DNA of 64,000 nucleotides from Sarcophilus harrisii (taxonomy: Eukaryota; Chordata; Mammalia; Dasyuromorphia; Dasyuridae): NCBI RefSeq assembly GCF_902635505.1, contig NC_045428.1, forward strand, positions 225,200,107-225,264,106, in the 5' to 3' direction. The position numbers and the translations under genes are program-made. How positions within the stretch are numbered: the stretch's first letter is position 1; each line of letters starts with the position of its first letter. Below the pieces are notes generated by a model that saw only the letters and a program-made list of their open reading frames with translations, ran no database searches and was not told where the DNA came from. Positions 56,800 through 64,000 of this stretch are shown piece by piece.

Positions 56800-57025
56800 A
56801 GAATTTGAGAGTTAGAAGTAACATTAGAAGCCAATGGTTGTTTAACTTGGGGTCTGTGAATCTGTATTTTTGTTTTTTAAAAAAGATTTTGATAGCTATA
56901 TATCACTATAATTGGTTTCCTTTATAATTGTAAATATCTTATTTTATACATTTGAAATATTAGTCAGAGAAGGCTTCCCCAGATTGCCAAAGATATCCGT
57001 ACCCCAAAAGGATGAATAATCCCTG
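56800..57025. mobile_element. Old DNA-transposon relic (hAT-like) beside a SINE scrap
   Basis: A SINE start (AATTTGAGAGTTAGAAGTAA) is followed by GGTTGTTTAACTTGGGGTCT then GTGAATCTG. This matches an ancient mammalian element with 'GGTTCTTAACCTGGGGTCC' ends. Inside, TTGGTTTCCTTTATAATTGT and, near the right end, CCCCAGATTGCCAAAG occur. Confidence 0.5.
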
Positions 57026-57300
57026 GAACAAGACAAACTAATTCATCAAAGGAATCCTCCATATAACTTACCCGAGCCTTTGCTTGGGATCACTCACCAT
57101 CCCCATTTCTCCAACCAAAACCTTCTCTGGTAACTATATATTTTTTTCTCTCCCTATAAGTTCATTAAAAAGTCCAAAACCTTCTTGAATTCCATATAAA
57201 AATAATTGTATGTGTGTGCTCATGTGTATATACGTATATGTTTTTGGGTATGTATATGAATATGGCATTATCCTTACTGTAACCAACTAAGCAAAATGGC
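57026..57300. other. CNGA3 3' flank
   Basis: Sequence just beyond the CNGA3 stop codon. No further poly(A) hexamer on the - strand was spotted here apart from the one at 57301. It is probably part of the CNGA3 3' UTR or its flank. Confidence 0.4.
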
Positions 57301-57306
57301 TTTATT
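57301..57306 (-). promoter_or_regulatory. AATAAA just after the CNGA3 stop codon
   Basis: TTTATT on the + strand is AATAAA on the - strand, beginning 7 bases after the TAA of CNGA3. If used, the 3' UTR would be unusually short. It may be coincidental. Confidence 0.35.
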
Positions 57307-57312
57307 TCCTTA

Positions 57313-58718
57313 TTACTTTTTGTCTTTATCTTTCTCGGCATCTCCACTAATAATGTTCTCTCCATCCAATAAGTCACTTCCACACATTTTGCTCTCAAGT
57401 TTGCTCAGTCTCTGCTTGACTTTCATTTGGGTGCTATTATATTCTGCCAGGAGTCTAGCAAACCTAGTTTGTAAATTATCCAGAGAAGATTCAAGTCTCT
57501 CCACCTTTTCTTCCATGTCCTTTGGATCTCCTCCACTCCCAGCCACGTCTTCATCTATCAAGTTGTCTTTCATTAGAATCTGCCGTCCTTTCTCTTCCAG
57601 AGCCTTTTTGGCTTCTGGATATTCAATGAGAGACTCCATTAAGTCATCTTTGGACAAGCAGAATAGATCCGAGTAACCGATGCTCCTAATGTTGGCTGTT
57701 CTTCTGTTCCCAGTTTTGCTCCCTTTGATGTTTAAGATGCTGATTTCCCCAAAGTAGCTTCCATCACCAAGGACCACAAATTGAGTGACGCCATCGTCCG
57801 CCACTACTGCCAACTTGCCTTCTTTGATGATGTACATTTCTCTCCCGATATCCCCCTTCTTGCAAATATAATCACCAGGGCTGAACACTGCAGGCCTAAG
57901 CTTTAGGACCAGCTCCACTAGGAGGCCTGCCTCACAGTCCTGGAAAATACGTACCTTTTTCAGGGTATCCAGGTGCACATTGATGGCGATCTCAGCCTTC
58001 AGCTTATCTGGGAGGCTTTTGAGAACTTCCTTTTCGTCAACTGTCTTCTTGTTGGTCCATAGGTAGTCAAACCACCTGATGATCCGGGTCTCCAAGTCCT
58101 TGGTTACTTTTCGGAATTGCAGGTACTGTTTTATAGAGTCGATTTTAGCCTGGAATTCAGTCCTGGAGGCATTCATGTTGGAGATCATAGAGCCAACATT
58201 ACCCACAATGGTGGCAAATATCAGCACTCCTACCAGGAAATCAATCACTACAAAAAGGTACTCCTCATCTTTGACAGGGGGGGGAGTCTCCCCAATGGTA
58301 GTCAGAGTCAGGGTGGACCAGTAGAGACAATAAATGTATTTCCTGGACAGGCGCCCATATTCTGGGATAGAGATGTTGGGGTAAACCCAGGAATCAGTCC
58401 CAAATCCAATGAGCTTAGAAATGGCAAAGTAGACACATGCATTCCAATGGATGATAATCAGAATGTACAAGACAAGATTTCCAATCCTGAATATATTAGG
58501 ATAGTTGGTCCTGGTCTCTGTGCGGTCAAAGAATTCAAATAGCCTGGCAAATTTCAGCAGACGATTGAACCTCAACTCAGGATAGTTCAGTCCCACTTTT
58601 AAAAAAGCCAGGTCAGTGGGGACCAGAGATAGTACATCCAGCTTGAACTGAAAGGTGCTCATATAGTGCTTTCTGAGTTTCTCTGCATCTTTGACCATTA
58701 AACCTTGTTCAAGAAAGC
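57313..58718 (-). CDS. CNGA3: CNGA3 last exon: S4 to C-terminus
   Basis: The acceptor is CTTCCTAG before GCTTTCTTGAACAAGG. The split Gly is completed here, giving [19 protein letters not shown]. Counting from that Met as 1, S4 with [15 protein letters not shown] is at 41-55 and S5 about 73-92. The pore helix and filter [11 protein letters not shown] are at 131-141, with the Glu at 137 that binds divalent cations. S6 is about 148-175, the C-linker about 178-257 and the cyclic-nucleotide-binding domain about 268-375. The latter has the phosphate-binding segment (GEISIL 317-322, RRTA 332-335). The coiled-coil CLZ region is about 391-438. PNIS (107-110) offers an N-glycosylation site next to the pore, as in other CNGA channels. 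TAA is at 57313-57315. Confidence 0.97.
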
Positions 58719-61700
58719 CTAGGAAGGAAAGGAATCACTTAGTCATTCTAGAACTTCTATAAAAGGATATGAGACAAAGGGAAAGCCTATCAACTATCAA
58801 AGCTGAGCTCTTTTTAGGATTAGGGATGAAGTCTAGAGTTTTGGTTTCATTGGTATAAGAAAGTTCTGGTTTAGAAGCTTTCTCTAGGAATATAGATTGG
58901 AAAAAAGGAAGAAAGGAAGAAAGGAAGAAAGAAAGAAAGGAAGGAAGGAAGGAAGGAAGGAAGAGAGGAAGGAAGCAGAATTTGTAGAATTTCTTGTTTT
59001 GTTGATTATCTAGTATTAATAATGTAGACTGAACTTAAAAGTGTGTTTTCATGCTTCCCCTGTACCCACTAAAACATTTGTTAAACATTTACAGTTCACC
59101 CTTGTATAGCTCTATAATATTGCTTACGTCAGTGGGAGTATTGTAGACATCATAACTAGACTTGAGGCTTGAGTCATTTATATTGTGCTGTGAGGTTTGC
59201 AAAGTGATAAACATCCATCATCTCATTTAAGTCTCATATCTTATTTTTTGATAGAATCCAGACTTCTAGTTCTTTACATCACTTTACATTACTGCCTACT
59301 AGTGATCATTATAAGACTGGAAGTAGACTGGAATCAATATGCATATTTGATCTACAAATGTTAAGCATTTAACAAGTACCAAGCACTATGCTGGGTATTA
59401 AGTAAAAGACAAAAAAAAATGTGCTCTTCTCTCTCTCTTTCCCTCCCTCCTTCTGTCTGTCTCTGTCTCTGTCTCTGTCTCTGTCTCTGTCTTTGTCTGT
59501 CTTTCTCTGTCCCTGTCTCTGTGTTTGTCTCTTTGTCTCTGTCTCTCTCCCAAAGACCTTATATTCTTAAGGTGAGACAACAATATATGTATATACTTAT
59601 CTATAATATCTGCATATATAAACACTTGTAGAAAAAATGCAAAATAAAACAAGAAAGTTGGGAGGGAGAAAACTAATACTTGAGGGATTTTGGAATTAAG
59701 AAAGGCTTCCTTTAGAAGAGAATACTTTAAGAGTTACTATAAATACCCAAATTCACCACAAAGGACATAAGAAGGAAGTTGTTATCTGCATCCAGAGAAA
59801 GAAATGATAAATAGAAATATGTATAGAGTGATTTAAGTGCACTCTCTTGGAGTGAGGAAGGGAGGAGAGGAGAAGGAATAAAAAGGGAAAAAAATTTCCA
59901 TGACAACTTTATATTATATATATTTTTTATTTTTTTGCTGAGGCAATTGGGGTTAAGTGACTTGCGCAGGATCACACAATCAGGAATTGTTGAATATCTG
60001 AGGCCAAATGTGAACTCAGGTTCTACTGACTTTAAGACTGGTGCTCTATCCACTGTGCCACCTAGCTGCCCCTTTATATTATATTTTAAAAGGAATAGCA
60101 AGAGGTACATAATAAATTTGCAGTTTCATGTGCAATCATCTTTTTAAAAAATTATATTATATAATTTTATTCCATAAATTATGGAATTTTAAAATTTTTT
60201 ATTGTTTTGTTCCATAAATTAAAAATAAAATAAACTATTAGAAAATCAGGTGCTGCTTTAATGATTTCATATCTGCAATTTATATCATATTGCTTGTTTT
60301 CTCAATGGCTAGAGGAAGAGCTACAGGAGGAAGAGCTAAAGGTAAGAACTTGAAATTCAAAATGTTTAAAAAATGAAAGTTAAAATTAAATTTTTTTACA
60401 GTGTTGCTTTAGTTGAGTCTTGAAGGAAGTGAATGAATCTGTGAAGAAAAAGTTCACGGTCAGTTAAAAGGGTCAAAAATGGAAAATGGAATGAGAAGAG
60501 AAAAAAAGTCGGTTTGCTTGGACTCAAGAAAACAGGAAGGAAAGTAAAATACAGTGAGATTCAAAAGACCAAACTGTGATTTGGGATTTGGTGAAAGTGC
60601 TTTCAGGGTTAGAAGTTTCTAAACAGTGGTTACAAGTTGGGGCTTATATTTAGCCAGCTCACAGCAGGCTTTTAAATCCATATTTTCATAATTTTACTCC
60701 CAAAGAAACCATCCCAGGTAAAAAGAAGACAAGCTCTTATCCCTCCTGCCCCCATATCATTCCTATCTGAGATTTTTATTTTTTTGTTCTCTCTCTAATA
60801 CACCTGACCTTTGAGCTATTTAAGATGGAGTGGCAGTTTTTGCCTGACTGGGGATCTAGGATTTCCTCAATACCATGTTCTTTTAGTCTAGTATTGAATA
60901 ACATTCTATTTTTCTCACTTATTTTATCCAACACTGAGACTAAATTGTTAACAAAAAAAAATACTTCACTGGCAATCAAAGGAAATCTAAGAAGCTAGGT
61001 CAAAGTGGGCTTCTAGTTCTACATCATGTTTGATGGCCAGGGGATTACTGATCTCTACAACCCATCTGGCATTTTATTGCCTCACTTGTCAAAAATGCTG
61101 ACCAAATCTAGTTTGGGTGCCTTTATTCTCATAGGTTAAGGGTGTTGCTCAAATATTCTTTACAATCCTTAGTCAATCCAGGTAATGTTTAATATTACCT
61201 GTCAGCTATCAGAGATAGAGTCAGCTATCCTGTGTATCCTTGAAGCTTGCAGTTCTTCATGAATCACCACCCCCTATGACATCCTAGCTGTAGCTTATGT
61301 AGGATGTGGCAACCTTGCTCAGACTCACCTGTCCTCATTCGAACTAGCAAGTCCAAAATATAGATGACATCAGAAGTATAATCCAAAATCAGCCACATCT
61401 TCAAGTAATCACTTTGGAGTTCATCAAAACAGGCTCTAAACAATTACAAAAAAATACAAGTGGTATCAGAGCCCCTACTGCAGATGGAGAAGACAAGGAA
61501 TGTAACCCAGTTGTCAATTTCTATGTCTTTCTAAAGAGAAAAAAGATTATTAATAACCAATAATTTGTGAGATTTAGAGTTCTCCCTTTTTTCTAAAGTC
61601 CTAAACTTAAAAAACAAGAAGTTTGGTCTCTTAAAGAACATTGAGATTGAAGTAACTGTCTTCAGTCTTGATTAGACTTCACCCAACCTTATAGGGAATT

Positions 61701-63039
61701 TAATCTAAGGTGGGGAAGACCATTGCTTTCAGGTTTGGTGGGGATACATTCTTCAATTAGATTGCCCAAAGCTGGGGATGATCTGGGTAGAGAGATTAGG
61801 TTCTCTGTTTAAGGGTGACATGACACTACTCTCAGCCCCTCGTTTTAATATAACATCCCATTGTGTTAACCATTCAATTGCCACTTTTCTTCCAAAAGAA
61901 CATTTAAGCCCTTATATATATATGTCACATATAAGTCACCTGCCATAATTGTCTTTGGGCTAAGAAAGACAGCCAAATGATCATCTTTTTGTTAGTAATA
62001 TGCTGGTCTTATTAATAAAATGATTAAATTATTCAGAAACTACATCTCTCAAACCTTTCTAACCATCACACTAAGAAGGATGGCACTCAGGGAGGATGGA
62101 AGAGGATGTAGACAGGTACACTCCTAAGTCAATGTCTAAAGACTACAGAGGTCAAAATACTGCCTTTGTACAGTACACTGAAAGGACCACCTTTGACTGT
62201 CATCAACTCAGTGTGTTGTCAGTCAGTAATAATAATAATAATAGCCAACTTTTATATAACCCATTCACATGTTGTCTTAATCATTATAACAACTTTTTTG
62301 GGGGTAGATGCTATTATTATCTGCATTTTATAAAGAAACTGCGGCTGAAAGGGTAAGTAATTTTTCTAAAGTCTGAGACAGGATTTAAACTCATGTTTTT
62401 CTGACTCTGAGACCAGTGTTCTTTCTATTATATCTTTTTAATGGCTTTATTTACTTCATCCTCTTCAGATAAATGGCATCAAAAAGCACTATGAACAACA
62501 ACAGACCACAATCCATCTTCCATCTTTCCTGCTTGTCTGCAAAGGACCAACTCTTGGTAGGGAATCCAAAAGGAGGTCTTGAGACTACAGAATCTTACAG
62601 CTGGAAGGTATTCTTTTTGTGTCATGGACCCCTTTGACCCTCTGGTGAAACCCGTGGAACTCTTCTCAAGTTTTTAAATGCATAAAATAAAACACATAGG
62701 ATCACCAAAGATGACCAATGGTATTAAAACACATATATATATTTTTTTATCTTATCCAAGTTTATAGACTTCTTGAAATCTCTTCACAGATCAGCTTAGG
62801 AACCTCTGATCTAGTCCAGTGCCCACTCCACCGTCATTATCTTGGAGAGGTAAGGAATAGAGCTAAACCTAGAACTAATTCCTGATTCCTAATCTTTTTC
62901 TTTTCTCTCTTCCAGCTCTGGGATTCCATACCTGCACACAAGCATGCACCAGTTATAGAAGACAGGAATGGCGATAATGGTCAGCCACCTATAGTACAGG
63001 TTGCTTGAAGGATCTACCATAAAGATTTCTTTCTTCTTT
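57313..63039 (-). CDS. CNGA3: CNGA3 cone cyclic-nucleotide-gated channel alpha subunit, 3' part (three exons)
   Basis: Pore-forming subunit of the cone photoreceptor cGMP-gated cation channel in the outer-segment membrane. Three exons (62932-63039, 61329-61435, 57313-58718) join in one frame through GT/AG sites from [19 protein letters not shown] to the stop. Human CNGA3, from memory, matches along the length. CNGA1 or CNGA2 is less likely, because the C-terminus ([20 protein letters not shown]) follows CNGA3. All key parts are present: S1-S6, the filter TIGETPPP, the C-linker, the cyclic-nucleotide domain with [10 protein letters not shown] and NRRTANIRS, and the leucine-zipper coiled coil. 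N-terminal exons lie beyond the window. Expression is expected in cones; no regulatory site was identified. Looks intact. Confidence 0.97.
58899..58977. repeat. (GGAA)n/(GAAA)n purine tract
   Basis: About 80 bases purine only on the + strand, close to the branch region of the large CNGA3 exon. Confidence 0.9.
59355..59720 (-). repeat. L2 LINE relic with CT-rich expansion
   Basis: Reverse L2 terminus: AACAAGTACCAAGCACTATG then CTGGGTATTAAG, and GACCTTATATTCTTAAGGTG. Between them is a long CT/CTGTCT tract. The far end reads AAGAAAGGCTTCCTTTAGAA. Confidence 0.6.
59424..59550. repeat. CT/CTGTCT repeat
   Basis: About 125 bases of pyrimidine-rich CTCTGT-type hexamer units. It lies in a CNGA3 intron. 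Confidence 0.9.
59931..60072 (-). repeat. MAR1/WALLSI-type tRNA SINE
   Basis: Antisense: TGAGGCAATTGGGGTTAAGT then GACTTGCGCAGGATCAC, GTGAACTCAGGTTCTACTGA and CTGTGCCACCTAGCTGCCCC. Well preserved. Confidence 0.85.
61329..61435 (-). CDS. CNGA3: CNGA3 exon: S2 to S3 region
   Basis: A 107-base exon that reads [19 protein letters not shown] then [16 protein letters not shown] and one base of Gly. The acceptor is TTTAG, with the first base finishing the Arg codon of the preceding exon; an AG two bases later is a less likely alternative. The donor GTGAGT is near consensus. Confidence 0.93.
62225..62440 (-). repeat. MIR-type SINE
   Basis: ATAATAGCCAACTTTTATAT, GGTAGATGCTATTATTATCT, TGCATTTTATAAAGAAACTG and GTGTTCTTTCTATTATATC. 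Confidence 0.7.
62595..62880. mobile_element. Old hAT-like relic inside a MIR3-like SINE
   Basis: AATCTTACAGCTGGAAGGTA starts a SINE, broken by TCTTTTTGTGTCATGGACCC, GGTGAAACCCGTGGAACTCT and TTAAATGCATAAAATAAAAC, up to TTAGGAACCTCTG. The SINE then resumes as ATCTAGTCCAGTGCCCACTC. The insert is the same ancient element as at 56826, in opposite orientation. Confidence 0.55.
62932..63039 (-). CDS. CNGA3: CNGA3 exon: pre-S1 and S1
   Basis: A 108-base exon that encodes [19 protein letters not shown] then [17 protein letters not shown], with the last Arg codon split. The [12 protein letters not shown] stretch before S1 is shared by CNG channels. The acceptor has a T-rich tract ending in TTTTTTTTCAG and the donor is GTATGG. 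Confidence 0.94.
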
Positions 63040-63602
63040 CTGAAAAAAAATGTACATATTCCATATTAACAAGCACGATAGGTTCAGATGGGGGTTCAGA
63101 TGGAGACTCAGAACATTTGGGTCCCAAGTCCTTCTTGGAAAGATAATTAGGTCACTTTTAGTCACTTAAGAGAGGAATGGCCTCTACTTCCATATATTTT
63201 ATGATATAAATTAGAGAATTATGATATAAATTGAAGGGGGAATACTCCCTAGAAAGCAAAAGCAGAAACTTTTTGGACTACAGGTCTTGTGGAATTTCCT
63301 TTTGGGTTTCAATTCCAGGACACTTTCCTCTTTTTGAAGTAAATTTCATATTATACCATCCTTCCCTCAAATCTGAGTCCAGTGCCTCATTGTGGGATGG
63401 AGGTGACCCTTCTTCCTCAAAGGTATTGCCAATGTGTCTCAAAGTTCAGATCAGAATAACATTAGTCAGCAAGTCTGTCTGTCTGATAGACAAGTCAGAA
63501 AGTCTCCTACTCTTATCACAGGTTGTGTATCTGTTGTCCAAGGAGCAGCTCAAGTATGGCTCTGTTGTCATTAGAAGGCTAGCCAGGAAATGATGAATTT
63601 TC

Positions 63603-63809
63603 TCAGCCACAGCAACTTATAAACAAAGGATTGCTCACTGTACCCAGAAAGGGGATAGATACCATGACAAAGAAGTCATGAGTTCTTTCACTGTAGTCCT
63701 CTGGGTGGGTGTAAGAGAAAATGCAGTACAATATAGTTACTACACAAATAAGTAGTAGAAACCAAACCATAGATTTTTCATTCCATGGGTTTGATTTGGG
63801 GGCAGCCAT
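63603..63809 (-). CDS. Candidate 68-residue single-pass membrane protein ORF
   Basis: I do not recognise this ORF. The peptide starts MAAPKSNPWNEKSMVWFLLL, has a hydrophobic segment at about 16-34 (WFLLLICVVTILYCIFSY), then a polar stretch THPEDYSERTHDFF and a second weaker hydrophobic patch. The ATG lies in GGGAATGG, a good start context (G at -3 and +4). Within it, CTGGGTACAG and CATGGTATCT could be splice donors, so it might be a first exon of another gene. It does not join in frame to the CNGA3 exon at 62932. A 68-codon frame is short enough to arise by chance, so this is only a candidate. Confidence 0.2.
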   Translation of the reverse strand: MAAPKSNPWNEKSMVWFLLLICVVTILYCIFSYTHPEDYSERTHDFFVMVSIPFLGTVSNPLFISCCG

Positions 63810-63919
63810 TCCCTACAGGTTTCATGGATTGTGTCTCCATGAATGATCTAGGTTCTTTAGGCAGATAAATGGATCTTGAAAAATGGGGAAAATGTTTTTG
63901 CTTTCTTTTTTTTTTCTTG

Positions 63920-63985
63920 ATATTCCCAGCTCTTAGCAAAATGCCTTGCATATAGCAGGCCCTTAATAAATACTTGTAGTTGATA
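63920..63985 (+). repeat. L2 LINE 3' end
   Basis: CCCAGCTCTTAGCAAAATGC and AGGCCCTTAATAAATACTTG match the L2 terminus. Confidence 0.65.
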
Positions 63986-64000
63986 ATGATTCTAGAAAAG

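Larger units (their letters stand above)
58719..61328 (-). other. CNGA3 intron with several repeats
   Basis: 2.6 kb between two exons. From the CNGA3 3' side: a purine GGAA/GAAA tract (58899-58977), a MIR scrap (about 59165-59240), an L2 antisense copy (59355-59720) containing a CT/CTGTCT tract, an L1 3' scrap (59775-59905) and a MAR1-type SINE (59931-60072). The rest (60080-61328) shows no repeat or gene that I recognise. Confidence 0.75.
61436..62931 (-). other. CNGA3 intron with MIR and DNA-transposon relics
   Basis: 1.5 kb. It holds an AAT run and antisense MIR (62225-62440), and a SINE scrap plus hAT-like relic (about 62595-62880). The part at 61440-62200 shows nothing that I recognise. 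Confidence 0.7.
63040..64000 (-). other. CNGA3 intron, partial
   Basis: Upstream of the S1 exon on the CNGA3 strand. No further CNGA3 exon was identified. It contains the small ORF at 63603-63809 and an L2 3' end at about 63920-63985 (+). Confidence 0.6.

Noticed and set aside
17600-57300. SNRPN/snoRNA cluster or UBE3A antisense gene
   Set aside because: I looked for tandem C/D-box-like units and SNRPN coding sequence in the spacer and saw none. This fits a non-imprinted marsupial locus but is not proof of absence.
57296-57676. 126-codon frame on the + strand
   Set aside because: Also antisense to the CNGA3 C-terminal coding sequence; low-complexity Ser/Leu-rich peptide with no family pattern.
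58117-58542. 141-codon frame on the + strand
   Set aside because: It is antisense to the large CNGA3 exon, whose conserved coding sequence explains the lack of stops.
59398-59652. Frames on both strands rich in Arg-Asp-Arg or Leu-Ser
   Set aside because: Translation of the CT/CTGTCT repeat, not a gene.
63231-63593. 120-codon frame on the + strand
   Set aside because: Composition is unremarkable, it has no domain or conserved motif, and it lies in a CNGA3 intron. Judged a chance frame.

Overview
The window is vertebrate nuclear DNA, almost certainly from a marsupial. It is AT-rich and CpG-poor, with small exons in long introns. The interspersed repeats are of marsupial type: tRNA-related SINEs of the SINE1/MAR1 kind, L1 copies with marsupial-style 3' ends, MIR/MIR3-like CORE-SINEs, L2 and L3/CR1 LINE fossils and hAT DNA-transposon relics. 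Two single-copy genes are recognised with high confidence. UBE3A (E6AP) lies on the + strand at the left and CNGA3 on the - strand at the right, so they converge tail to tail. UBE3A beside CNGA3, rather than beside the SNRPN/ATP10A domain as in placental mammals, is the arrangement I recall being described for marsupials and monotremes, which supports the assignment.

Layout: 1-3146 is a UBE3A intron. From 3147 to 15731 are the last seven UBE3A coding exons, which encode the final 336 residues of the HECT ubiquitin-ligase domain including the catalytic cysteine. From 15732 to about 17595 is the 3' UTR, which resembles the human UTR from memory. From 17.6 to 57.3 kb is an intergenic region of about 40 kb made largely of nested repeats. 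It holds one intact, apparently single-exon open reading frame of 414 codons on the - strand (32719-33963) that I do not recognise. From 57313 to 63039 are the last three CNGA3 coding exons on the - strand: the S1 region, S2-S3, then one large exon for S4 to the C-terminus. A weak candidate small membrane-protein ORF (63603-63809, -) lies upstream, inside a CNGA3 intron.

The two known genes are not linked in function. UBE3A is an E3 ligase of the nucleus and cytoplasm; CNGA3 is the cone photoreceptor cyclic-nucleotide-gated channel subunit. The interest is in genome architecture. In placental mammals a paternal antisense transcript enters UBE3A from its 3' side; here that side faces a convergent ion-channel gene and a TE-rich spacer. 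No SNRPN or snoRNA-like array was noticed. The spacer contains the unrecognised ORF, several L1 insertions with clear target-site duplications, a hAT element with an exact 8-bp duplication, and CTCF-like motifs, some carried by L1 3' ends.

No tRNA or rRNA gene, CRISPR array or provirus with coding parts was seen. All repeat family names come from recognising consensus patterns by eye, and most repeat boundaries are good to about 10-30 bases.
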